Shown: positions 50,984-60,806 of the stretch, piece by piece
Layout of the letters: the number at the start of each line of letters is the position of its first letter
How positions within the stretch are numbered: the stretch's first letter is position 1
DNA from: Yanghanlia sp047501535
GTDB lineage: Bacteria > Pseudomonadota > Gammaproteobacteria > Burkholderiales > Burkholderiaceae_B
Direction: 5' to 3'
DNA: 64,000 nucleotides
Assembly: GCF_047501535.1 (NCBI RefSeq)
Contig: NZ_JAZDRJ010000006.1
Coordinates: forward strand, 62,001-126,000
The notes under the pieces: model-generated
The model's input: the letters and a program-made list of their open reading frames with translations, nothing else
Told to the model about the DNA's origin: nothing
Databases searched by the model: none
Made by a program: the position numbers and the translations under genes

Positions 50984-52378
50984 TTAATTACCGGTTTCAA
51001 GGGGGTAGGCGCGGGGACGATATTTGGGGATCTCAATCCGCGCAACCAGGCCGCCAGGTGGCTGAGAAATGAGCTCCAGTTGGCCCCCGACATGACCCAA
51101 CAGACGCTCTACGATGGCGAGCCCCAGACCTGCGCCACTGACGCCGGTACGGGCGGATTCTCCCCGAGAAAACGGGCGTAGCAGGCGCTGGATCTCGGTA
51201 GCGGCGATACCGCGGCCTTGGTCGCGTACCTCGATGGCAATAATGGTGCCGCGTTGTTCGGCAATCAGTTCGATATGGGCGCGATCGTCTTCAGGTGTGC
51301 GGCCGTAACGGCGGGCGTTCTCGATCAGATTGCCCACAATACGCTTGAGGTCGTGTGCATTGATGCGGGCGTACAGGTTGGACTCGATATGGGCTTCCAG
51401 CTTGCCGCCCAGAGATTCAGTGTGGCTACGTTCGCGTTCGTATACTTCTCGCAGTACCGACGACACATCAATACCCTGTTCCGGCACCTGACCAGCGGGC
51501 CGGGCGTACTCCATGAGCTGATCAATACTGTGATCGATCTGGGCAAGGTCCTCGTCGATGGCGGCGCGCGTTTCATCGCTCACATTGCTCATTTCGATTT
51601 CCAGCCGCATGCGGGCCAGAGGCGTGCGCAAATCGTGAGAAATCCCAGCCAGCATGATTTCCCGGTCCGCTTCGGTCTGCCGGATATCACGCGCCATGCG
51701 GTTGAAGGCGATATTCATGTCACGAATTTCGGCAGGCCCCTTCTCGGGCAAGGGCGAAGGCGTTTCGCCGCGCGCCAGCTGTTGCGATACTTTAGCCAGT
51801 TGCGCGAGTGGGCGATTGACGAAGCGCACGCTGACTGCCGCACCGATGAGCGCCAGCAAAAGCGCTGTGGCGCCCCACCCCAGCCATTCGACCCCGGCGG
51901 TCAGTGCCAGCTGCTCGCGCTCAAACACCAGCCAATAGCGGTCGTCGTTGATCTCGAAACTGACCCACACGCCCGGCGTCTGGTTGACGCTCCACATGAC
52001 TTGGGTGTCCATGCCTTGTTTGTCGCGGATCTTGGCGGCAACATGCTTCCAATAATTGGAGTCAGGCAAGGGTTCCAGAACATCGGATTCTTCGCGTGGC
52101 TGGACCCGCAGACTTTCCTTGGTGGCGAGATCCAGCAGCAGGGCGGGGCGTACGCTTGTGGGTGCGTAAACAAGGGCAGACCGCGTGATACTGACGACAG
52201 TGGTGACGCGCTGCGCCATTTGACTGGCGCGCGGGCCTTCTTCCATGCTCAGAAAGACTTGCAGCCATGCACCCAGACTGACCAGCATCAAGCTTGCAAG
52301 CAGCAGAAAGGACCTGCTGAACAGGCCCAAGCGTATGCGCGGGGTGGAGACCCCGCGCTGTGTAGGTGTAGTGGCCAT
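50984..52378 (-). CDS. envZ: EnvZ-type sensor histidine kinase
   Basis: 464 aa inner-membrane kinase. Two membrane helices (about 22-43 and 165-185) enclose a periplasmic sensor of about 120 residues; HAMP (about 186-238) follows; the phosphoacceptor is H248 in GISHDLRTPLARM; ATP-binding N-box (IVGNLIENARRYG), DQGRGI and GAGLGLAIVERL are present. It follows ompR by 37 bases in one operon and should control the response regulator in answer to osmotic or envelope state. Confidence 0.9.
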   Translation of the reverse strand: MATTPTQRGVSTPRIRLGLFSRSFLLLASLMLVSLGAWLQVFLSMEEGPRASQMAQRVTTVVSITRSALVYAPTSVRPALLLDLATKESLRVQPREESDVLEPLPDSNYWKHVAAKIRDKQGMDTQVMWSVNQTPGVWVSFEINDDRYWLVFEREQLALTAGVEWLGWGATALLLALIGAAVSVRFVNRPLAQLAKVSQQLARGETPSPLPEKGPAEIRDMNIAFNRMARDIRQTEADREIMLAGISHDLRTPLARMRLEIEMSNVSDETRAAIDEDLAQIDHSIDQLMEYARPAGQVPEQGIDVSSVLREVYERERSHTESLGGKLEAHIESNLYARINAHDLKRIVGNLIENARRYGRTPEDDRAHIELIAEQRGTIIAIEVRDQGRGIAATEIQRLLRPFSRGESARTGVSGAGLGLAIVERLLGHVGGQLELISQPPGGLVARIEIPKYRPRAYPLETGN

Positions 52379-52415
52379 GACAGCTGCTGCTTAGCGTAAA
52401 ACTGCTTTCTCCAGC

Positions 52416-53150
52416 CTACTGACCGCCATCGGGAACGAATACATAGCCCAAGCCCCACACTGTCTGGATGAAGACGGGTTTCGAAGGGTTGGGTTCTATC
52501 AGTTTGCGCAGACGAGAGATTTGTACATCTAGGCTGCGGTCAAAGGCTTCGTATTCACGACCCCGGGCGAGTTCCATCAGCTTGTCGCGCGACAGCGGGA
52601 TTTTCGGATGGCGGGCGAAGACTTTCAGAACGGAAAATTCGCCGGTGGTAATGGGTACCACTTCGTTGTTCTTGGTCAGCGTGCGCGTGGACAAGTTAAG
52701 AACGTAGGGCCCAAACTCGATGGACTCGTTTTCCTGGCTGGGAGCGCCAGGATGTTCTTCGGTACCGCGGCGGCGCAGAATAGCGTTGACGCGGGCCAGC
52801 AGTTCACGCGGGTTGAACGGTTTTGAAAGGTAGTCGTCCGCACCCATTTCCAGCCCAACGATGCGGTCGATTTCTTCGGCCTTGGCGGTCAGGATGATGA
52901 TGGGAGTGTTGTCATGCCCACCGCGCAGGCGGCGGCAGATGGATAGACCATCCTCGCCGGGCAGCATGAGGTCGAGAACGAGGAGGTCAAAATGTTCTCG
53001 TTGCCACAGCTTGCCCATTTCCTTGGCATCTTCAGCTACGAAGACGTTGAAGCCCTGCTCGGACAGATACCGACGCAGGAGATCACGCAAGCGGGGATCG
53101 TCATCGACGATGAGAATTTTGCGGGATAGGGATTGGTTCTGTGTGTTCAT
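52416..53150 (-). CDS. ompR: OmpR-type response regulator
   Basis: 244 aa. The receiver domain has DDD at 16-18, the phosphoacceptor D60 in LVLDLMLPGEDGL and K at KPFNPRELLARV; the C-terminal winged helix (about 150-240) has the REYEAFDRSLDVQISRLRKLIE recognition region of the OmpR family. First gene of the operon with envZ. The porin at 27.5 kb is a possible target by analogy with enteric ompF/ompC. Confidence 0.93.
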   Translation of the reverse strand: MNTQNQSLSRKILIVDDDPRLRDLLRRYLSEQGFNVFVAEDAKEMGKLWQREHFDLLVLDLMLPGEDGLSICRRLRGGHDNTPIIILTAKAEEIDRIVGLEMGADDYLSKPFNPRELLARVNAILRRRGTEEHPGAPSQENESIEFGPYVLNLSTRTLTKNNEVVPITTGEFSVLKVFARHPKIPLSRDKLMELARGREYEAFDRSLDVQISRLRKLIEPNPSKPVFIQTVWGLGYVFVPDGGQ

Positions 53151-53373
53151 GGGGAAAATGTAACAGGGTCAAGTGAGCCAGTGAAGTGGGCGTAGCAAGA
53201 TATTACATATTATGCATCCGGTAGGAATCGGCTATAGAGCCTAATCATTGCAGAATTTCAAGCCAGCGTATCAGCAATATGGCTGAATATATCAGGACTA
53301 TTCGAGTGCTGATTGATTTTTTAATCAGAGCAGGTCAGGCGCCAGAGCGCGCTGCGTATTAAAATCGCCAACC

Positions 53374-54621
53374 ATGACAGTTCATCTCCTAGCTCTCGAA
53401 ACCTCCGGCAGTGTTTGCGGGGTCGCCTTGATTTCCCGCCGCGCCGATGGGAAAACCACCGTTTCCAAACAGGAACACGACGCGACCGGTGAGCATGCCG
53501 AAAGGCTTTTGCCCATGGTGGATGACCTGCTGGCCGCGCGCGGTCTGGGGCGCCGGGATTTATCAGCCGTGGCGTTTGGTCAGGGGCCGGGTGGGTTCAC
53601 CGGTTTGCGCGTGGCGTGCGGTGTTGCCCAGGGCATGGGCTTCGCACTGCAGATTCCTGTTGTGCCGGTCGGCAGCCTGATGGCGGTGGCGCAGCGCGAT
53701 GCCGATGCACACCCCGATCATTCGAAGGCGGTGCGGGTAGTCGTTCAGGACGCCCGCATGGGGGAAGTTTATCTGGCGGCGTACGTCCCCGACGAAGAAG
53801 GGGGCTGGAGCATTCTGCAAGCTCCCATGCTGCTGGCGGCGGCTGATCTGCCCTTGTGGCTGGCTCAGGTATCAGAAGTGCCTCATGGCCTGCCGCCGTC
53901 GAGCACCTTGCGGCTGGTGGGCGATGGTGTGGCCTTGTGCCCGGAAATAGACGGCGTTCGCCTGGGGCAGGGCTGGTTGGTCGAACAAGGGCCGGGTTTG
54001 CGGCCTGACGCCGCTACGGTGGGCAAGCTTGGTTTGGCCATGTTCTTGCAAGGCAAGCATGTGACACCCGAGCATGCCGCTCCTTTGTATGTGCGAGACA
54101 AAGTCGCTTTCACGACCCGCGAACGGCAGCAGGGGCAGGGCGGCAACCCCAAAGCACCTGGGCTGGGTGTGGCGTTGCGGCCAATGGGCCCGGGTGATGT
54201 GCCGGCGGTGGCCGCTATCGAGGCCTCGGTGCAAGCTTTCCCTTGGACGGCCGGTAATTTTTCCGATGGGCTGAAGGCGGGTTATGGGGGCTGGGTAGCC
54301 CATCAGCATGGGCGCATTCTCGGCTTCAGCATGACATTGTATGCGCCTGATATGGCTCATTTGCTGGTGTTGGCGGTTGCGCCCGACGCCCAGCGCGAAG
54401 GGGTGGGTACCGCTTTGATCCGCCATTGTGAAAAAGAAGCGCTTGCCCGCGGCCTGTCAGATCTACTGTTGGAAGTCAGGCCCTCTAACCTGCAGGCGCT
54501 GGCGTTTTATCGCCGCCACGGTTTTGAGCGTATCGGCATACGTAAAGATTATTACCCCGCCCCGGAAGGTACTCGGGAAGATGGTTGGGTGATGTGCAAG
54601 ACGCTGGTTTCCGGTTCTTGA
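53374..54621 (+). CDS. TsaB-RimI fusion protein
   Basis: 415 aa. Residues 1 to about 230 are TsaB (LALETSGSVCGVAL, GPGGFTGLRVACGVAQGMGF), the scaffold of the threonylcarbamoyl-adenosine tRNA modification complex with TsaD and TsaE. Residues about 265-410 are a GNAT acetyltransferase of RimI type (LLVLAVAPDAQREGVGTALI, NLQALAFYRRHGFERIGIRKDYYP), which acetylates the N terminus of ribosomal protein S18. The two are usually separate, adjacent genes; here one frame runs through with a short Gln/Gly-rich linker (about 247-262). No stop or ribosome site suggests they are separate. Confidence 0.9.
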   Translation: MTVHLLALETSGSVCGVALISRRADGKTTVSKQEHDATGEHAERLLPMVDDLLAARGLGRRDLSAVAFGQGPGGFTGLRVACGVAQGMGFALQIPVVPVGSLMAVAQRDADAHPDHSKAVRVVVQDARMGEVYLAAYVPDEEGGWSILQAPMLLAAADLPLWLAQVSEVPHGLPPSSTLRLVGDGVALCPEIDGVRLGQGWLVEQGPGLRPDAATVGKLGLAMFLQGKHVTPEHAAPLYVRDKVAFTTRERQQGQGGNPKAPGLGVALRPMGPGDVPAVAAIEASVQAFPWTAGNFSDGLKAGYGGWVAHQHGRILGFSMTLYAPDMAHLLVLAVAPDAQREGVGTALIRHCEKEALARGLSDLLLEVRPSNLQALAFYRRHGFERIGIRKDYYPAPEGTREDGWVMCKTLVSGS

Positions 54622-54634
54622 AGGGCGGGTACTC

Positions 54635-55546
54635 ATGGAAAAACCTGTGTTGAGCCCGGTCCAGCGTGCCTGGTTGCTAGAAATTGGCATGGATGTGCGG
54701 ATGCTGGCGCATTTCAGCGCAGAACCGTTTGCGCAGCCCGCCCCAAAGACGGTAGCTCATGAGGCGGCAGAGGCGCCTGCTGTGCACGCGCCTGCTAGTG
54801 AACAGTCTGGCCTCCATCAGCCTGCCGTTCCCCGCTCCGAGACACCTAGAGACCAGCGCCATAGCGGCGACCCTGCTCTGATTTCAGAGCTGCTGAAGCG
54901 CGCGCCCGTTTCGCGCCCTGCGGCAGCGCCTGGGTCTGTACCACAGCAACCGGCAGCCGCTGGGGCTGGCGCTGTGCAGGGCGAGACACTCCCCGAGCTA
55001 CGGCTGCAGGCGGAACAGTGTCAGGCCTGTGGTTTGCACGAAGTCAGGGGGCGGGTGGTCTTTGGCGAAGGGGTTGAAACAGCGCCCCGGTGGCTGTTTA
55101 TCGGTGAGGCGCCTGGAGAATATGACGACACCATGGGTCGGCCTTTTCAGGGCCGTGCCGGCGATCTGCTACGGGAAATGTTGGCATCCGTGGGTATTGC
55201 CGATGAGGCTTCGGCCTACTTCACCAACGTGCTGAAATGCCGCCCCATGGGGAACCGCAGCCCGCAGGCGTCTGAGGTCGAAGCGTGTCTGCCTGTTCTG
55301 AGACAGCAGATCCGGCTTTTGCAGCCGGCTTGTCTGGTGGCTCTGGGGAGGGTGTCAGCCGGCACCTTGTTGGGGCACGATGCCGACCTGGATGATTTGC
55401 GTGAGCAGGTTCATCGCTATGTCGATGAAGACGGCCGAGAAATCCCCTTGGTGGTAACACACCACCCAGCCGCTTTGTTACTGCACGGGCAGTTGAAGGC
55501 TGAAGCCTGGCGCGACCTCAACCTGTTGGTTGACCTGCCTCGCTGA
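54635..55546 (+). CDS. Family 4 uracil-DNA glycosylase
   Basis: 303 aa. The C-terminal 190 residues carry WLFIGEAPGEYDDTMGRPFQGRAGDLL, TNVLKCRPMGNRSPQASEV and THHPAALL, the signature of family 4 enzymes that remove uracil from DNA; cysteines in CQACGLHE, KCRP and EACLP are the expected [4Fe-4S] ligands. The first 110 residues are a Pro/Ala-rich low-complexity leader. It is 13 bases after the tsaB-rimI gene and probably co-transcribed. Confidence 0.9.
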   Translation: MEKPVLSPVQRAWLLEIGMDVRMLAHFSAEPFAQPAPKTVAHEAAEAPAVHAPASEQSGLHQPAVPRSETPRDQRHSGDPALISELLKRAPVSRPAAAPGSVPQQPAAAGAGAVQGETLPELRLQAEQCQACGLHEVRGRVVFGEGVETAPRWLFIGEAPGEYDDTMGRPFQGRAGDLLREMLASVGIADEASAYFTNVLKCRPMGNRSPQASEVEACLPVLRQQIRLLQPACLVALGRVSAGTLLGHDADLDDLREQVHRYVDEDGREIPLVVTHHPAALLLHGQLKAEAWRDLNLLVDLPR

Positions 55547-55582
55547 GCGCCTGTGAGGCGCCAGGCCGGCCGCTTCCCGGCC

Positions 55583-56890
55583 TTAGGGCTTTAGCGCCTG
55601 GCCATGGCCGTGCTGGCCGATGCTTTTTAAGAGTTCTGGGTTCTGACGCAAATGATGCTGGTTCCATCGCATGATGACCAGCATCAGCGTAGCGACCATG
55701 GTGCCGAAGATCACGATAATGACGTTGATCGGTAATTGCAGCCACAGCATCAGGCTGTAGAGCGCCAGCATGAGCAGAATGTTCAATTGCTCATTGAAAT
55801 TTTGCACTGCAATCGAATGTCCGGCTGACAGCAGCACATGACCACGGTGTTGCAGCAGGGCGTTCATTGGCACCACAAAATACCCGGACAACCCGCCCAC
55901 CAGCATGAGCAGCGAATACACCGCCCATTTTTCATGGACGATGGGCATCAACATGACGGCCAAGCCCATGAGTACGCCAATGGGCAGCACGGAAAGCGCG
56001 CGGCGCAGGGGCACCCGGCCTGCCAGCATGGCGCCCACCACGGTGCCGACGGCCGCTATGCCCATCAGAATGGAGGACTGGTCGAGCCGGTAGCCTAGAT
56101 GCTGTGAGCCCCATTCAATGACGATGAACTGTAAGGTGGCGCCCGCCCCCCAGAACAGCGTGGTAACGGCCAGGGAAATCTGCCCCAGTTTGTCCTTCCA
56201 GAGCACTCGCACATAGCCGGAGAACACGACAATCAGCTTAACTGGATGGCGTTCTTGGCGTGGGTAAGTGACATTGGTACGAGGAATGGCCAGGTTGGTG
56301 AGGGCTGCGGCCAGGTAGACGATGCCAATCAGCAGAATGGCGCCTTCACTGCGGGTATCAACCAGCGAACCGACCCAGGTTTCATTCAGCAGCATTTCAG
56401 AAACTGTAGGGTTGATGAGCAGGCCGCCGACTACGGTGCCCATAATGATGGACAGCACCGTCAGGCCTTCTATCCAGCTATTGCCCTTTACCAAGTCGTC
56501 GGGCGGCAGCATTTCAGTAACAATGCCGTACTTGGCCGGAGAGTATGCGGCTGCGCCGATGCCTACCAGTGTGTAGGCGACAAAGACGGCTGCTAACTGT
56601 GATTGCTCGGTCAGCCCCAGGCTCTGACAGCCAAACATAAGGGCACAGCCCGACATTTTTATGGCATTAGTGATGAACATCACCTTGCCCTTGGGGAGAG
56701 AATCCGCGAAAGCGCCCACAAAGGCGGCCAGCGCGACATAGGCCAGGGCAAACCACCATTTCATCATGGGGGCCATCCAGTCGGGGCCGTGAAGGTCAGC
56801 GATGAGAGCAATGGCCGCAATTAGCAGGGCATTGTCGGCGAGAGACGACAAGCCCTGAGCGGTCATGACAAGATAAAATCCTCGGTTCAA
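55583..56890 (-). CDS. lplT: LplT-like lysophospholipid transporter (MFS)
   Basis: 435 aa, about 12 membrane helices, with MTAQGLSSLADNALLIAAIAL at the N terminus and GAFADSLPKGKVMFITNAIK between helices 2 and 3, matching LplT. It flips lysophosphatidylethanolamine inward for re-acylation. The usual partner aas is not adjacent. It ends 36 bases from the convergent glycosylase gene. Confidence 0.88.
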   Translation of the reverse strand: MNRGFYLVMTAQGLSSLADNALLIAAIALIADLHGPDWMAPMMKWWFALAYVALAAFVGAFADSLPKGKVMFITNAIKMSGCALMFGCQSLGLTEQSQLAAVFVAYTLVGIGAAAYSPAKYGIVTEMLPPDDLVKGNSWIEGLTVLSIIMGTVVGGLLINPTVSEMLLNETWVGSLVDTRSEGAILLIGIVYLAAALTNLAIPRTNVTYPRQERHPVKLIVVFSGYVRVLWKDKLGQISLAVTTLFWGAGATLQFIVIEWGSQHLGYRLDQSSILMGIAAVGTVVGAMLAGRVPLRRALSVLPIGVLMGLAVMLMPIVHEKWAVYSLLMLVGGLSGYFVVPMNALLQHRGHVLLSAGHSIAVQNFNEQLNILLMLALYSLMLWLQLPINVIIVIFGTMVATLMLVIMRWNQHHLRQNPELLKSIGQHGHGQALKP

Positions 56891-57170
56891 TGCTGATCCA
56901 GGTGTTTCTTCAGCCTACTACTAGCGAAGCATGCCTTCCTGCAGATTTGTGGCTCAAGGTTTCAAAGGTTACTGAGTATAGCGGCCCAGGGCGGCTCTCA
57001 ACTGAAAATGATAACGTTTTTTTGAAGGGGAGTCGGACGAGGCGGCAGGAAAGCGGGAAGCTTTGCTGATCCACCCGTCGTCACAGGTGTTTCCGGTGCG
57101 ATGGCGCTGCGGCGCTGGGTTATCATAGTCACCGTCTCAGCCGCTCATTATTTTCCGTCTTTCCAACACT

Positions 57171-60100
57171 GTGCGACTTACGCAGATCAAACTCGCGGGC
57201 TTCAAGTCTTTCGTCGATCCGACGAGCATTCCCACGCCCAGTCAACTGGTTGGAGTCGTGGGCCCCAATGGTTGCGGAAAATCCAACATCATCGACGCCG
57301 TGCGCTGGGTTCTGGGCGAAACTCGGGCTTCGGAACTGCGCGGCGAATCCATGCAAGACGTCATCTTCAATGGTTCGGTGAATCGCAAACCGGCTGGGCG
57401 GGCGTCCGTTGAACTGGTGTTCGATAACAGCGAAGGCCGGGTGCCCGGGCAATGGGGCGTGTATGCGGAGCTATCCGTGCGGCGAGTGCTGACACGAGAC
57501 GGCAATAGCAGTTATTACATTAATGGCCAGCAAGTCAGGCGGCGCGACATCCACGATATTTTCCTGGGCACCGGTCTGGGGGCGCGGGGCTATGCAATTA
57601 TCGGCCAGGGCATGATTAACCGGCTGATCGAGGCCAAGCCCGAAGAGCTGCGCATCTTTCTGGAAGAAGCCGCCGGCGTGTCGCGTTACAAGGAACGGCG
57701 CCGCGAAACCTCGAATCGTTTGGCCGATACGCGGGAAAACCTGGTTCGGGTGGAAGATATCCTGCGCGAATTGGGTGCCAATCTGGATAAGCTGGAAGCA
57801 CAGGCTGAAGTGGCGCAGCGCTATCACAGCTTGCAGCAAGAAGGCGAGCTCAAGCAGCGCCTGCTGTGGCTGCTGCGTGAGCAAACCGCCCGTGAGGAAC
57901 GCCAGCGCAAGGCAGTCGCCATTGAGCAAGCACAGGCCCAACTTGAATCTGCCATCGCCGCCATGCGGGCCGGAGAAAGCGCGCTCGAATCGCGGCGGCA
58001 GGCGCATTACGCGGCCAGCGATGCGGTGCACACGGCACAGGGCAAACTGTACGAAGCTTCGGCGCTGGTCAGCCGCCTGGAAGCCGAGATCAAGCATGTC
58101 AGCGAATCGCGCAACCGCTTGCATGCGCGGCGTCAGCAACTGACGGCGCAGCAAGAAGAATGGCGTCAACAGCAACAGCACTGCCTCCAGCAGCTTGAAG
58201 ATCTTGAGGTAGAACGAGAAACCGCCGCCGCCCGCACCGAAGAGTTACGCGCCCAGGTTGACGATGCGCGCGAACACATGCCCGGTATTGAGCAATCGCT
58301 GCGTCAGGCTGCCGTGCAGCGCGACAGCTTGCGGGTTGAACTGGCCAAGGTGGAACAATCCCTCGCCTTGGCGGCGCAGGCGCAACGCGATGCCGACCGC
58401 CAGATTCAGGCGCTTGAGCTGCGGCGTGAAAGGCTGGAGCAAGAACAGCGCAGCCTGGACGCGCCCGATTTGCAGTTGCTGGAACGGCTGGCCGGCGATT
58501 GTTCCGCCATGCAAGATCAGCTTGAGGAAGCGCAGGCTGCGCAGGCCGAACTCGAAGACCGCTTGCCCGCTCTGGATGAAGCGCGTCGTGAGGCGCAGGC
58601 GGCTTCACAAGAAGAAGCTCGCAAGCTGGCGGGGCTAGAGGCCCGGCTGGTCGCGTTGAGTCGTTTGCAGGAAGATGTGCAGAAGCAAGGCGCCCTGGAG
58701 CCCTGGCTGGAACGTCATGGCCTGGCGGGCCTGAGCCGCTTGTGGCAGCGTTTGCACGTGGAATCAGGCTGGGAAACCGCTCTGGAATCCGTGTTGCGTG
58801 AACGAATGTCCGGCATTGAGTTGCGCCAGCTGGATCAGGCCACTGCTTTAAGCAGTGACGCCCCGCCTGCACGGCTGGCGCTTTATCAGTTGCCTCTGGC
58901 TGCGCCCGCACCGGCGCCCGAACTGCCGCTCAAACCACTGGCCGGGTTGTTGCGGGTCAGCGATGCCGAGCTGCGCACCTTGTTGAATGAATGGCTGCAA
59001 GGCGTGTATATATGCGCCGACCTTGCTCAGGCTATGTCTATGCGTGCCGACTTGGCGCCGGGCCAGGCTCTGGTGGTGGCGGAAGGTCATTTGGTCGACC
59101 GCCATGGCATTCGGTTCTACGCAGCCGATTCTGAACAGGCCGGTCTGTTGGCGCGGCAGCAGGAAATCGAACACCTGCAACGCGATATCAAAGCTCAGCA
59201 ACTGATTGCCGATCAAGCCGTATCGGCTGTGACACGGGCGGAAACTGCCTGGCAGCAGGTGTCGCAAGCCATGGGGCCGATGCGGCAGCGGGTGTCGGAA
59301 ATCACCCGGCGTCTGCACGACGTCCAGCTTGAGCACTCACGCCTGCGCCAACTGGCTGAACAAACCGGCGAACGCCAGGCCCGCTTGCGTGCCGATCTCG
59401 ATGAGATCCGCATGCAGATGGAAGAATTGGCCGCCCAACGGGCTGAGGCGGAAGAGCGCTTTGAGTCGCTGGATGAGCAATTGGCTGAGTGGCAGGCGCA
59501 GTTTTCCGAAGCAGAAATCTCCGGCGAGACGCTGCACGAACAGGCCGAAGCCGCACGTCAGCGCCTACGCGACCTCGAACGTCAGGCCCAGGAAGCTGAA
59601 TACGCGGAACGTGCTCTGCAGGCCCGTCATGACGATTTGCAGCGCACCCGCCAGTTGGCCGAAGAGCAGGAGCGCCGAGCGAGCGCCGACTTGGAAGGCT
59701 TGCAGGGCGAGCTGTTCGAGCTGGATGCCGAAGCCGCGCAGGCGGGTTTGCAGGACGCCTTGGAACAACGCGCTGCGTGTGAAGAGGCGTTGGGCCAAGC
59801 GCGTATTGAGCTCGACAATATTGCCGCCACTTTGCGTGGCGCCGATGAGGAAAGGCTGAAGATCGAACAGTCTCTGGAGCCTTTACGGGCCCGCATTACC
59901 GAACTTCAGCTTCAGGAGCAGGCAGCCCGGCTGTCGGTCGAACAATTTGCTGAACAGCTGGACGCCGCTCAGGTTGACCGGGCCGAATTGCGGCGGATGC
60001 TGGCCGAGCAGCCCGAGGAGTGGCAGCGTGTGAGCTGGCTGCAATCCGAAGTACAGCGCGTTTCTCGGGCGGTAGACGCCCTTGGGCCTGTCAACCTGGC

Positions 60101-60695
60101 CGCGCTTGATGAGCTGACCGCAGCCAAGGAACGCAAAGGCTTTCTGGATAGCCAGCATGCCGACCTGATGCTGGCGATTGAAACCCTTGAAGATGCCATT
60201 CGCAAAATCGACCGGGAATCCCGCCAGTTGTTGCAAGACACGTTCAACGCCGTGAACGCGCATTTTGGCGAACTGTTTCCGCGCTTGTTTGGGGGTGGCG
60301 AAGCCAAACTCATCATCACCGGCGAGGATCTGCTCGATGCGGGGGTGCAGGTGATGGCCCAGCCGCCGGGCAAGCGCAACAGCACCATTCACCTGCTGTC
60401 CGGCGGCGAAAAAGCGCTAACGGCCACAGCGCTGGTATTCGCGTTGTTCAAACTGAACCCGGCGCCGTTCTGCCTGCTTGACGAAGTCGACGCGCCGCTT
60501 GACGATGCCAATACCGAGCGCTATGCCAATTTGGTCAGCAGCATGAGTGAACACACTCAGTTTCTTTTCATTTCACACAATAAGATCGCCATGCAGATGG
60601 CGAAGCAACTGATAGGCGTTACGATGCAGGAGCAGGGCGTGTCGCGCATTGTTGCGGTCGATATCGAGTCGGCCCTGCAGTTGGCTGAGGCTTGA
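57171..60695 (+). CDS. smc: Chromosome segregation protein SMC
   Basis: 1174 aa starting at a GTG. Walker A GPNGCGKS is at 31-38; two long coiled coils flank a hinge at about 505-640; the C-terminal ABC head carries HLLSGGEKALTATAL and CLLDEVDAPLDDAN. It compacts and segregates the chromosome with ScpA/ScpB. The order smc-zipA-ligA is typical of betaproteobacteria. The 280 bp upstream are gene-free with no clear promoter seen. Confidence 0.96.
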   Translation: MRLTQIKLAGFKSFVDPTSIPTPSQLVGVVGPNGCGKSNIIDAVRWVLGETRASELRGESMQDVIFNGSVNRKPAGRASVELVFDNSEGRVPGQWGVYAELSVRRVLTRDGNSSYYINGQQVRRRDIHDIFLGTGLGARGYAIIGQGMINRLIEAKPEELRIFLEEAAGVSRYKERRRETSNRLADTRENLVRVEDILRELGANLDKLEAQAEVAQRYHSLQQEGELKQRLLWLLREQTAREERQRKAVAIEQAQAQLESAIAAMRAGESALESRRQAHYAASDAVHTAQGKLYEASALVSRLEAEIKHVSESRNRLHARRQQLTAQQEEWRQQQQHCLQQLEDLEVERETAAARTEELRAQVDDAREHMPGIEQSLRQAAVQRDSLRVELAKVEQSLALAAQAQRDADRQIQALELRRERLEQEQRSLDAPDLQLLERLAGDCSAMQDQLEEAQAAQAELEDRLPALDEARREAQAASQEEARKLAGLEARLVALSRLQEDVQKQGALEPWLERHGLAGLSRLWQRLHVESGWETALESVLRERMSGIELRQLDQATALSSDAPPARLALYQLPLAAPAPAPELPLKPLAGLLRVSDAELRTLLNEWLQGVYICADLAQAMSMRADLAPGQALVVAEGHLVDRHGIRFYAADSEQAGLLARQQEIEHLQRDIKAQQLIADQAVSAVTRAETAWQQVSQAMGPMRQRVSEITRRLHDVQLEHSRLRQLAEQTGERQARLRADLDEIRMQMEELAAQRAEAEERFESLDEQLAEWQAQFSEAEISGETLHEQAEAARQRLRDLERQAQEAEYAERALQARHDDLQRTRQLAEEQERRASADLEGLQGELFELDAEAAQAGLQDALEQRAACEEALGQARIELDNIAATLRGADEERLKIEQSLEPLRARITELQLQEQAARLSVEQFAEQLDAAQVDRAELRRMLAEQPEEWQRVSWLQSEVQRVSRAVDALGPVNLAALDELTAAKERKGFLDSQHADLMLAIETLEDAIRKIDRESRQLLQDTFNAVNAHFGELFPRLFGGGEAKLIITGEDLLDAGVQVMAQPPGKRNSTIHLLSGGEKALTATALVFALFKLNPAPFCLLDEVDAPLDDANTERYANLVSSMSEHTQFLFISHNKIAMQMAKQLIGVTMQEQGVSRIVAVDIESALQLAEA

Positions 60696-60806
60696 ACGGA
60701 ATGCCTGTATGAAGCAATATCGTGAACTTTCGCATGCGCTGCCAAGCGCATTCTCAAAAATAAAGGCAATAAGGCTGCCGGGCCAGAGTTCTTCACGGGG
60801 CTGAAA

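Noticed and set aside
53309..53328. Hairpin CTGATT/AATCAG upstream of tsaB-rimI
   Set aside because: Six-bp AT-rich stem in an AT-rich gap, easily expected by chance.
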